From assembly GCA_040386335.1 (NCBI GenBank), contig JAZKFT010000024.1:1-64000 (forward strand): DNA of 64,000 nt. The letters run 5' to 3'. This document shows positions 17,738 to 26,403 of this stretch, piece after piece. Below the pieces are notes generated by a model, which saw only the letters and a program-made list of their open reading frames with translations, made no database searches and was not told where the DNA came from. Positions within the stretch are counted from its first letter, which is position 1. Every line of letters begins with the position of its first letter. A program made the position numbers and the translations under genes. The stretch comes from JAZKFT01 sp040386335. GTDB taxonomy: Bacteria; Bacteroidota; Bacteroidia; Chitinophagales; Chitinophagaceae.

Positions 17738-20134
17738 CTACAAGTCTTTTTTTCTCACCAGTCGTAAGTAGTAAACTGCCCCGGCAGTGTTGCCTGGCAA
17801 AGCCTGGAATTTAATACGAACATTGGTTTTACCCTTAATCATTGCATCTGGTATGCTATACTCTATTTCCTGGAACTTCGATTGATTCCATCTCCCGGTA
17901 TTGTCTTCGGTAATTAGTTTTTCGCCGTCGATATAGATTTCAAATTTTCTGTTTCCCCATTCTGCTCCCCAATATTTTACAAGCAGCGACAAGCCGGTTT
18001 CGTTGTTTGTAGCAAGCTGGTAGCTGAAGTAGCCATCGCCACGGGCATCGCGCCAGAATGCGTCCATGGAATTGCCGGAGTTTGAGTTTTGCTTTTGAAT
18101 TAAATGGTCGGCCTCAGGCTGTTGTTCCCCGGGTGCGACAAAATCAACAGTTCGTTTTTGTAATGCCAATTGCTGTTTTTCAACGACGGCAATGGAGTCC
18201 AGGTAACTGCGATAGCCGGCATTGCTTAACGTCATCCAATACATCATATACCTCGCATCATGAATTTTATAGAAGGGCTCAAAAACAGTGGTAACCGGGT
18301 TTACCATCTTTATATCCGAAACAGAATAGGTTAATGGCTTTCCTGCTACCGGTTTTAACCTGTAAGCAACCGATGCTATATCATCTTCAATTACAATAGG
18401 TGCTTTATCCAATGGAAGTCTTGGGCCGCCGGCAATATGCGCCCACCTGCCATCGCCGGCCACAAGCCCCTTCATATCTTCTGTCCCTGTTTTTGCAGCG
18501 AGTAAAATGGGCCCATGCATCAAAGCCACATAATTGGCTACGTTGGGCATGGGTTCAACTGTGTTATGCATGGGGAGTTTGACAGTAACCACATCACCTT
18601 TTTTCCATAATCGCGTAATTGCTACATAAGATGAAGGGTGATTGGTATATGAAATAGTTTTGCCATTCACCAATATTTTCAATGAGCCTTGTTTTACCCA
18701 GGAGGGATAACGGATCATTAAAGCAAACCGTGAAGTACCTTCCGTAACTGTTAATTTGGTTTGTTCTTCGTAAGGAAAAAGGGTTTTCTGTTTAATTTTT
18801 ATTTTCTTGTCTTTCCAGGTTAGTTCAGAGGCAATAAAAAGATTTAGAAATAGTGAATCTTTTGACCTTGTATAAATAAACTGGTTGTATTTGCCATGAT
18901 TTTCCATGCCACTGCCCACGCAGCACCACATGCCTTCGTTAGGGGAGGAGTAAACCCTGTAATGCCGTGGACGAGCGGGTGTGAAATACACGTAGCCACC
19001 ATGCTCAGGGTGTTGGGTGGACAGGATATGGTTGTATAATGTTCTTTCGTAATAGTCCGCATATTTTGCCAGAGGATTGGCCCTGAATAGCTCTTCGGTA
19101 AGCTTTAGCATATTGTAAGAGTTACAGGATTCCGGCCCTTCCACATCATTCACAAAATCAGTTGAAGCAGTTACCGACGGAAACGATTCCCGCCTGCTGT
19201 TACCTCCAAAGGCGAGGCTGCGTTTGGTGGTCACTGTTTCCCAGAAAAAATCGCCTGCTGCCTTGTAAGTATTGTCATTCGTCAGGTTGCCAATGCGTTC
19301 AAAGCCTACCACTTTGGGCACCTGTGTGTTAGCGTGTTTATTATCGAGGTTGTCTTTTTTTGCGGCCATCGGGGCCAGAAGCATGTTATGTGAAAATCTT
19401 TTTGCGGCAGTTAAATATTTTATATCACCGGTCATTTCGTAAGCATCGGCAAAAACTTCATTCATGCCGCCATGTTCCATATCCAGCATGGATTGCATTT
19501 GGGCATCCGTTAATGAAGCAGTGATATTCATGCCCCAGTCGCATAATTTCAAAAAGATATCTTTTGCATCTGCATTGCCAGTGTACATCCAGGCATCCCG
19601 AAGACCTGCGTACATTTTATGCACGTTGTACCAGGGCACCCATGCACCTTTATAAGCGCCAAAATCGCCCTGTTGTAAATTGCTCCATATTTTTTTTCCA
19701 TTGGGAACTGCGCCCAGGTAGCCTTTTGCCCAACTGGGGTTGTTTGCCCCATTTGCATCCTGGAAGGCTTTTAATTCTGCAAGCATATAATCCATCCGGG
19801 TTTTGCACTCAGCATTTTTTGTAGCAGCATAGTTCATGGCAAGTGCCGACAGGTAATGTCCGGCCACATGTCCGTCCAACCCCTCCCAGTTCGGAAATAT
19901 TTTTGCTTTTTCCGTTAAAATGGCTTCCTTTCTGTAACCGGCCAATAAGCGGTCAACATCATATTTTAAAAGCACTTTGATGTTGAGTTCACGGGCATGC
20001 AGAAATGGCCCATCGAGCAGTTTTACATCTGCCAATGGAAATTCATTTTTGTACAATTGATCCTGTGCATAAGTAGCATTACCAGCCAGCAGAAGGCAAG
20101 AAGCTATATACAGGATTGAATTTATTTTTTTCAT
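17738..20134 (-). CDS. GH127 (DUF1680) beta-L-arabinofuranosidase family protein
   Basis: A 798-residue secreted protein (signal ends ATYAQ). It shows the alpha/alpha barrel of the former DUF1680 family (FPNWEGLDGHVAGHYLSALAM, WYNVHKMYAGLRDAW, MEHGGMNEVFADAY). The metal and nucleophile site is complete: Glu335-Ser-Cys337 and Cys404-Cys405 in MWCCVGSG match the Glu/Cys/Cys-Cys pattern of the characterised bifidobacterial enzyme, in which a zinc-bound Cys is the nucleophile. A further C-terminal beta domain (about 640-798) makes it longer than that enzyme. Family activity is release of beta-L-arabinofuranose. Here it may act on rarer side-chain sugars. Confidence 0.88.
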   Translation of the reverse strand: MKKINSILYIASCLLLAGNATYAQDQLYKNEFPLADVKLLDGPFLHARELNIKVLLKYDVDRLLAGYRKEAILTEKAKIFPNWEGLDGHVAGHYLSALAMNYAATKNAECKTRMDYMLAELKAFQDANGANNPSWAKGYLGAVPNGKKIWSNLQQGDFGAYKGAWVPWYNVHKMYAGLRDAWMYTGNADAKDIFLKLCDWGMNITASLTDAQMQSMLDMEHGGMNEVFADAYEMTGDIKYLTAAKRFSHNMLLAPMAAKKDNLDNKHANTQVPKVVGFERIGNLTNDNTYKAAGDFFWETVTTKRSLAFGGNSRRESFPSVTASTDFVNDVEGPESCNSYNMLKLTEELFRANPLAKYADYYERTLYNHILSTQHPEHGGYVYFTPARPRHYRVYSSPNEGMWCCVGSGMENHGKYNQFIYTRSKDSLFLNLFIASELTWKDKKIKIKQKTLFPYEEQTKLTVTEGTSRFALMIRYPSWVKQGSLKILVNGKTISYTNHPSSYVAITRLWKKGDVVTVKLPMHNTVEPMPNVANYVALMHGPILLAAKTGTEDMKGLVAGDGRWAHIAGGPRLPLDKAPIVIEDDIASVAYRLKPVAGKPLTYSVSDIKMVNPVTTVFEPFYKIHDARYMMYWMTLSNAGYRSYLDSIAVVEKQQLALQKRTVDFVAPGEQQPEADHLIQKQNSNSGNSMDAFWRDARGDGYFSYQLATNNETGLSLLVKYWGAEWGNRKFEIYIDGEKLITEDNTGRWNQSKFQEIEYSIPDAMIKGKTNVRIKFQALPGNTAGAVYYLRLVRKKDL

Positions 20135-20184
20135 CGGTTTCTATTTAATCACACCCATTGCATCATGGTATGAATCGTATTTGA

Positions 20185-22836
20185 TTAATTGTTTTTTAGT
20201 GCGATGCTGTTTCCGGTATATGTGACCGTTTTTTTTATGGCAGCATTCGCAATGCCTATACCGTTTCCTTCACTTACAAAAACGATGTTGAAAATTCTTT
20301 TATTTAGATAGCCAGGGTACGCGCCTTGTAATTTGCCAATATTTAATGTTTGTGATTTCTCATTCCAGGTAAATGGAATGGTAGTGTTGGCGCCTTTTTC
20401 GTAGTTATAATTATCGCCTTCGTCTTCGTATAAACTGAACGTGCCATCAGACCCTTTATAAATTCGTATTTCAAGTGTATCGTTTGATTTTTCGTTGGTG
20501 TGCTGCATCAATTTTCCCATAGGTAATATCGAACCTGCTTTTACATAAACGGGGATTTTATCAGCGGGTGCGGCAGCTTTAACGGTTTGTGCACCGGTAT
20601 AGCTTTTGCCTGTCCAGAAATCGTACCAGCCTGGTGCTTTTGGAAGGTATACATTCCAAGTGGTGGCGGGTTCGGTAACCGGCGCTATCAGCAAGGCTTT
20701 ACCAAACATGTATTGGTAAGCCTGGTCAATGGCCTTGGTATCATTGCTAAAATCCATCACCATTGGCCGCATCATCGTCGAACCATTTTTGGAAACCTGC
20801 CAGGCCATTGAATAGATATAAGGCATCAGGCGGTACCGCAGGTTCATCATGCTGCGCATATTATTTTCAACCGTATCACCGTATTTCCAGGGCTCTGTTT
20901 CTGTTTGATAACCATGGATGCGGAATATGGGATTAAAAACACCCCATTGAAACCAGCGGGTAAGAATATCGTGGTATTTTGTATCGGTATATTGTCCACG
21001 ACCCGGACGGAAAAAACCGCCGATATCTGTTGTCCAGTAAGGCATACCAGTTAAGTTGTAATTCAAACCGGCAACAATTTGTCTTTTATAGGTATCCCAG
21101 CTCCAGCCAATATCACCCGACCAGTTAATGGTTCCAAATCGTTGCTGCCCTGGAAATGTCGAACGGGTAAGCGTGACCACTCTTTTTGAAGGATCTGTTG
21201 CCCGCTGACCGTCATACACTGCTTTGCTTACCAACAAAGGATAAGTAAGACGATAGAAATCTCCTAATCCAAAAGAAGTTTGCTTTCCAACCAACGCATC
21301 GTTTTCCGGTTCTGTCGCATCCATCCACCAGGAATCTACACCAAGGCTAAATAGATTTTTATTGAGGGCATTCCAATGTGTTTTTTGTGTTTCAGGGTTG
21401 TAGATATCAATCCAAGGGCTGTTAGGTATGTACAGATTTTTGGCGATATACTCCTTCGCCACGTCTGATTTCTTGTCTAAATTTTCCCAGACGGAAATGG
21501 AAAAACGGGTATTCAAATCATGGAGTTCTTTTATGAATTTTGCAGGGTTGGGATAATTGCTGGTATCAAATTGCGGAACACCCCAGCCATGTTTGCCCCA
21601 ATATTGCCAGTCCTGCACGATAACATCCACAGGGAGGTTTCTTTTTCTAAATTCCTGGATCGTTGACACTAAATGTTTACCTGAAGTGTAACGTTCACGA
21701 CACTGCCAGAAACCATAAGCCCACAAGGGTAACATGGGCACATTCCCCGAAAGATTTCTGTAGTTGGCAATTACCTCGTCGGCTGTACTGCCCGCAAATA
21801 CGATGTAGTCCATTGACTTGGCATTGATGGAGCGAAACGTTGTTTCGTTAGCACATAACTTCCAGGACAAGGCAGGCTTGTTTGTGGCTTTACAAACCAC
21901 TTGCACGGTATGCTTTCCGGCGGTTAGATGAACCAGTTTACTGGCGGCGGGCGGCAGCCATTGATTTGCCTGTTCTATGACTGGCTTGCCATCCACAACC
22001 AATAAATGACGGCTTTCCATATTACCAAGATCCAGCATCAGGGAGTAGTCACCATCGGTGTCAACGGCAAATTCCCCGGTATAAAGGGATTCCCGCTGGG
22101 AGACTCTTTGAGTACCGGATGTGGTTGTTACTTCTGCATCTCCTTTTTGCCCCGCTGCGGTATCTCTCTTAGTAAGTGCTACATAGTTATCCGCCGGGTT
22201 AAATTCCGTCAATCCATACTGATGCCATAAAATACCGTACCCTTTATTAGAGTATAAAAAGGGAATGGCTATTTGCGAGTTCACCTGTGTCAATTTACGG
22301 GTAACATTCCTCAGGTTATAATGCCCATCCTGGAATTGGCCCAAACCAAAAAGGTATTCATCTGCAGGCGATTGAAAGCTTTGCTCCGCCAGGAAGCAAG
22401 GTTGCCCCGAAACAGAACCAGGCACCAGCTTCCTGCTTCCCGGTTTTTCGCTTAGGAAAACCTTACCAGAATTATCAATGTAATCGATTGCGCAACTAGC
22501 TTTAGAAAATTGCACTGTTACGGATGTAGTACGCAATTGTAGCTTACCCGGTGTTTCAGTAAACTTTACCAGGAGTGCTTTTTGTGTGTTGATGAGTACC
22601 AATTCACGTTCCTCGTGCATGCCTTTTTCCCACTGTACGCGTATCGTTTTGTCATTTAGCGCAATGATATTGAGCGTGCCCTCGGATAAGGAAATTGTTA
22701 GCTGATTTTTATCCAAACGGTGATTTTGATAGGTTTGCGCCAATAACATGAATGGCGCTAATAAAGCCACCAACAGTACACATCTATTTGGTAAACAAGT
22801 GTCTGATTGGCGGGCAAAAGAATTGATACGGTACAT
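20185..22836 (-). CDS. GH31 alpha-xylosidase-like enzyme with inserted PA14 domain
   Basis: An 883-residue secreted protein. The N-terminal beta domain is interrupted at about 225-330 by a PA14-like module (TDGDYSLMLDLGNMESRHLLVVDGKPV). The barrel then begins near PMLPLWAYGFWQCRERY. The catalytic nucleophile is Asp506 in GVDSWWMDATEPEND, and the later WSGDIGWSW and RIHGYQTETEPW segments complete the active site. A PA14 insert at this place is known from alpha-xylosidases, so that is the preferred activity; alpha-glucosidase or sulfoquinovosidase are less likely. A LacI-type operator sequence lies inside the coding region around residues 115-121. It sits 21 bases after the GH2 stop. Confidence 0.92.
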   Translation of the reverse strand: MYRINSFARQSDTCLPNRCVLLVALLAPFMLLAQTYQNHRLDKNQLTISLSEGTLNIIALNDKTIRVQWEKGMHEERELVLINTQKALLVKFTETPGKLQLRTTSVTVQFSKASCAIDYIDNSGKVFLSEKPGSRKLVPGSVSGQPCFLAEQSFQSPADEYLFGLGQFQDGHYNLRNVTRKLTQVNSQIAIPFLYSNKGYGILWHQYGLTEFNPADNYVALTKRDTAAGQKGDAEVTTTSGTQRVSQRESLYTGEFAVDTDGDYSLMLDLGNMESRHLLVVDGKPVIEQANQWLPPAASKLVHLTAGKHTVQVVCKATNKPALSWKLCANETTFRSINAKSMDYIVFAGSTADEVIANYRNLSGNVPMLPLWAYGFWQCRERYTSGKHLVSTIQEFRKRNLPVDVIVQDWQYWGKHGWGVPQFDTSNYPNPAKFIKELHDLNTRFSISVWENLDKKSDVAKEYIAKNLYIPNSPWIDIYNPETQKTHWNALNKNLFSLGVDSWWMDATEPENDALVGKQTSFGLGDFYRLTYPLLVSKAVYDGQRATDPSKRVVTLTRSTFPGQQRFGTINWSGDIGWSWDTYKRQIVAGLNYNLTGMPYWTTDIGGFFRPGRGQYTDTKYHDILTRWFQWGVFNPIFRIHGYQTETEPWKYGDTVENNMRSMMNLRYRLMPYIYSMAWQVSKNGSTMMRPMVMDFSNDTKAIDQAYQYMFGKALLIAPVTEPATTWNVYLPKAPGWYDFWTGKSYTGAQTVKAAAPADKIPVYVKAGSILPMGKLMQHTNEKSNDTLEIRIYKGSDGTFSLYEDEGDNYNYEKGANTTIPFTWNEKSQTLNIGKLQGAYPGYLNKRIFNIVFVSEGNGIGIANAAIKKTVTYTGNSIALKNN
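22479..22492. promoter_or_regulatory. intragenic LacI-type operator-like palindrome
   Basis: TGTAATCGATTGCG matches the lacI-proximal site (60,133) at 12 of 14 positions and the GH43 promoter site (6,187) at 13 of 14. It lies in the GH31 coding sequence, encoding CAIDYID, about 345 bases into the gene. It could act as a transcription roadblock or auxiliary site, or be coincidence helped by the coding constraint. Confidence 0.45.
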
Positions 22837-22857
22837 GGGTGCTAATTTATCTTAAAA

Positions 22858-25800
22858 CTATTTATTGTTCAGGTTTATGGTGTAGCTAAATTTGGTATTG
22901 TCCGACCAAACAAGGTATTTTTCGAGTGGTTTCGGACCGCAGCTTGCCGAGCCTACCCCCAGGGTTTTTGCTGAAAGACAAAACACCGTTGCGGTACTTT
23001 CGGGTAAATCAATTTTATATTCAACCGGACTCATTTGTTCGTCTGTATGCGGCAGGGCCGAAAACTGCATCAGGCTGTCATTTGATTGTACAGAAACCGA
23101 AGGCATATTGTTTCCACCCAGTTTTGCCCACCTTACATCCTCATGGTTGCCTCTCTCCATTGGCTTTTCGTATTCGTACTGCTGGTTTACTTTCAAGGTG
23201 TACAATCCAATATCAGCAGCTGTCTTTCTATCGGAATAGTTTTCAAATGGCCCGCGGCCAAAATAGGTTACCTGGTCTACCCGCTTATCAAACAAAAACC
23301 TTACCCCGATACGTGCCAGGTTAATTCTCCATCCTGAAAATTGTATGCTGTTTTCAACCTTTACAGAACCATTTCCCTGCACAAGATACACCGCAGTATG
23401 ATAGGCACTAAAACCTTCTTTACCTTCTGCTTTTATAGTCGTTGTAATTTTTACAGCGGTAGTGCCCAGCGCTTCTGATTTAATATCAACCAGCGAATAT
23501 TTTAATGCGGCTATACCGAATCTTTGCCAGGCCCTGTTTACCCATATATCATCAGTTTGATGGGGCGCCCGGGCTAAATAGAGTACAGGGCCACCATTTT
23601 GGGTCAGCAGATTTACGCCTTTACTTTCCAGTTGGGTAAGCACCCCGCTTTTTTTATCTACAGCGACGGCAAAACCATTTCCGGTGACTTTAATAAACTG
23701 GTTATCCTGGCTCAATTTAACCGGCTGTGATACTTTGGCTTGTATTTCGGTGATGCTGCTAATCGGTAGTTTGAATTGCGCTGAAGCGACTTCAAAACCT
23801 TTATTTGCCCAAAGTGATGGATTTTTTTGGGTGTACGAAATGAGTAGAAAATACTCAGCGCCTGCCTTTATAGAATCTAGCTTTAGTGGAATATTCGCCG
23901 TTCGTTCTCTTCGTGCCTCTATGCGGGGCAGCTGGAAGACCCCATTTTTTATAGCAATTCCATTTTCTGTAAGGCTCCATGATGCTTCGAAACCCTCCAG
24001 AGAAATAAACTGGTATTTATTTTTGATACGTATCGTGCCATTTACAGCGTCCAGCAGGTCGGTAGCTATCCATTGAAATGCTTTTTTTACCTCTGGATAA
24101 TGCGGTTTTACCTGTGCTGCATCAACGGCACGGTCGTAGCCAATGACTCCTTTATGAATAAAATAGCGGTCATTGGGCACTTCCCCAAAACCGCCGCCAA
24201 AAGCCAGGATGGGATGCGAAGGGTTCCGTTTGTTGATCAATGCCTGATCCTGGAATTCCCAGATGGCGCCACCTAATATTTCCGGGTTTCTGTCAAACAC
24301 TTCCGAATATTCTGCCAGCGAACCCATGGAGTTGAACATGGCATGAACGAACTCGCAGATATAAAATGGTTTTGTGAATTCCTTGCTTTGTGCCACCTTT
24401 TCATAATCCTCCGCGGTGCCATACATTCTGCCGTCCAGGTCAGCCGGGTTATTCTTACCGGAGCCAAAACGTTCGTAATGAACCGGACGTGATGGGTCGA
24501 TGGCTTTCACAGCTTTTAAAGCGGCAACAAAGTTGGGTGTTGGCCCCCATCCGCATTCATTTCCCAGCGACCAGATAATAACAGAAGGGTGATTTTTGAA
24601 GTTTTCGATATTCGCCAGGTTTCGGTCGATAATGGCGGCTTTTATAGTGGGCTCATTATCAAAACGTGAATCGTAACCATGGCATTCTACATTGGCTTCG
24701 CCAACCAGCCAGATTCCCCATTCATCGCATAGTTCGTACCAGCGGGGATCGTCGCAATAATGGCTGGTGCGGATATGGTTGGAGTTTGACTGTTTGATGA
24801 CTTCCAGATCACGTATCATCTGTGCTTCGGTAACGGCATGACCTACATCGGACCAGTGCTCGTGACGGTTTACACCCTTCAGTTTGATGGGCACCCCGTT
24901 TACCATAAAAACCCTGCCGGCGATTGCTATTTTTCTGAAACCTACTTTGGACGACAGTATTTCACCTTCGGAACTGGTCATTACCAGGGTATATAAGTAA
25001 GGCGTTTCTGCTGTCCATTTCGCCGGGCTTTTCACCGCAAATGATACTGATACCTGTTCTTCGTTTTTTGACCCGAGCGCGGAACCGGCCGCGTTAGATT
25101 TCGCTATTTCGTTGCCATCCTTATCGTACAACACGGCAGTAATTGTTTGGGCTTTGCCCGTTTTGTCGCCGTAGTTTTTGATTTTGGTAACTACCTCTAC
25201 CGTAGCATTCCTGTAGTTGCTGTCTAACTCCTGTTTCACAAAAAAATCGCGGATATGAACATTGGGGCTGCTCCAGATGGTCACATTCCGAAATATACCA
25301 TGCAAGCGCCACATATCCATGTCTTCCAGCCAGGTGCCGGAACTATACTGGTATACCTCAACCGCAATCGAATTTGAACCCGCCTTAACATGACTGGTGA
25401 TGTCAAATTCTGCAGCATTCCTGCTGTTAACACTAAAGCCAACTTTCTCACCGTTTATCCATACAAAAAAGGCACAGTCTACGCCGTCGAATTTTAGAAA
25501 AATCTGGCGCCCGTTCCATCCTGCCGGCACTTCGAAATTACGACGGTAGCTTCCTACGGGATTTCGCTCTTTATATGCCGTGTACCGTTTATCAGGCTCG
25601 CTCATTACGCGTGGATAGTCTTTCTGAATAGTATAACCGAGATTCCTGTAAAAGGGCGTGCCATAACCATGAATCTCCCAGTTCGACGGTACCGGGATTT
25701 CAGCCCATCCCGAAACATCGTAGCTGGTCTTGTAAAAATCGACGGGTCTTTTTTCCGGGCTTGGCACCCAATTAAATTTCCAGTTGCCATTAAGAGTTCT

Positions 25801-26031
25801 GCAATATGATGATAACTGCCGTTTTGCTGCAAGGGCTTCCTGCAGGTTGCCATAAGGCATTAATGTTGCGTGGTAAGGTTCCTTATTAATTCCTAACAGT
25901 TCCGGATTTTCAATTTCAGCCGGGTAATCAATTCCTGCCCTAAGTGGCGCAGCTGGTTGGCCGGAAACAGCGTTTACCAACAAACCAACTGCCGCCATAA
26001 TGGAGAATAACGCCTTCCTGATTTTTGCCAT
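22858..26031 (-). CDS. GH2 beta-galactosidase, LacZ-like five-domain form
   Basis: About 1,057 residues, the normal size for LacZ-type GH2. Order: signal peptide (AKIRKALFSIMAAVGLLV), sugar-binding domain, Ig-like domain, TIM barrel, second Ig-like domain, and the small beta domain typical of LacZ C-termini. Acid/base Glu492 lies in WSLGNECGWG and nucleophile Glu560 in YICEFVHAMFNSMG. Substitutions near the nucleophile (FVHAMFNS where LacZ has YAHAMGNS) hint at a different subsite. ATG 26031 is chosen because it starts the signal peptide; an upstream GTG at 26061 is possible. It would remove beta-galactosyl caps, present on xylan and xyloglucan side chains. Confidence 0.92.
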   Translation of the reverse strand: MAKIRKALFSIMAAVGLLVNAVSGQPAAPLRAGIDYPAEIENPELLGINKEPYHATLMPYGNLQEALAAKRQLSSYCRTLNGNWKFNWVPSPEKRPVDFYKTSYDVSGWAEIPVPSNWEIHGYGTPFYRNLGYTIQKDYPRVMSEPDKRYTAYKERNPVGSYRRNFEVPAGWNGRQIFLKFDGVDCAFFVWINGEKVGFSVNSRNAAEFDITSHVKAGSNSIAVEVYQYSSGTWLEDMDMWRLHGIFRNVTIWSSPNVHIRDFFVKQELDSNYRNATVEVVTKIKNYGDKTGKAQTITAVLYDKDGNEIAKSNAAGSALGSKNEEQVSVSFAVKSPAKWTAETPYLYTLVMTSSEGEILSSKVGFRKIAIAGRVFMVNGVPIKLKGVNRHEHWSDVGHAVTEAQMIRDLEVIKQSNSNHIRTSHYCDDPRWYELCDEWGIWLVGEANVECHGYDSRFDNEPTIKAAIIDRNLANIENFKNHPSVIIWSLGNECGWGPTPNFVAALKAVKAIDPSRPVHYERFGSGKNNPADLDGRMYGTAEDYEKVAQSKEFTKPFYICEFVHAMFNSMGSLAEYSEVFDRNPEILGGAIWEFQDQALINKRNPSHPILAFGGGFGEVPNDRYFIHKGVIGYDRAVDAAQVKPHYPEVKKAFQWIATDLLDAVNGTIRIKNKYQFISLEGFEASWSLTENGIAIKNGVFQLPRIEARRERTANIPLKLDSIKAGAEYFLLISYTQKNPSLWANKGFEVASAQFKLPISSITEIQAKVSQPVKLSQDNQFIKVTGNGFAVAVDKKSGVLTQLESKGVNLLTQNGGPVLYLARAPHQTDDIWVNRAWQRFGIAALKYSLVDIKSEALGTTAVKITTTIKAEGKEGFSAYHTAVYLVQGNGSVKVENSIQFSGWRINLARIGVRFLFDKRVDQVTYFGRGPFENYSDRKTAADIGLYTLKVNQQYEYEKPMERGNHEDVRWAKLGGNNMPSVSVQSNDSLMQFSALPHTDEQMSPVEYKIDLPESTATVFCLSAKTLGVGSASCGPKPLEKYLVWSDNTKFSYTINLNNK

Positions 26032-26403
26032 GACAATTTGTATATTATAATTCAACGACACAATACTTTTTTTGTATAACCATTGTAATAAACCTTAACA
26101 CAAGGAGCAGTTTAATAAGTCATGGAACGTGCAAAATAGTGAAATACATAAAACCACATCTACTCAGCCTACAATCCAGATGAACTGTATACATGCCTGA
26201 AGCTGCATGATCACTTACTTTAAAACTCCACCTGTTGTATCTGCCCTTTCTCGCTCAATAATCTTTAAGAGTAATTCAAAAGAGATTTTTAACCGGTAGT
26301 TAGTTGCCAGCTTTTGCGCAAAAGGCTCCAATCCAATAGTCAGAAAACGATGACCGTAATATAAATTCGCATTATGATCTAATGTTTATGCGTAATGGAT
26401 GAA
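26032..26403 (-). other. intergenic stretch between GH31 and GH2 with an unexplained short open frame
   Basis: I found no ATG-started gene. On the minus strand a 56-codon open frame (26215-26385) without start codon reads like protein, for example SFELLLKIIERERADTTGG before its stop. The tail faintly recalls the C-terminal helix of LacI/GntR-type sugar-responsive regulators, so a gene remnant is possible, but chance cannot be excluded. The rest is A/T-rich and probably holds the leader of the GH2 gene. Confidence 0.3.
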
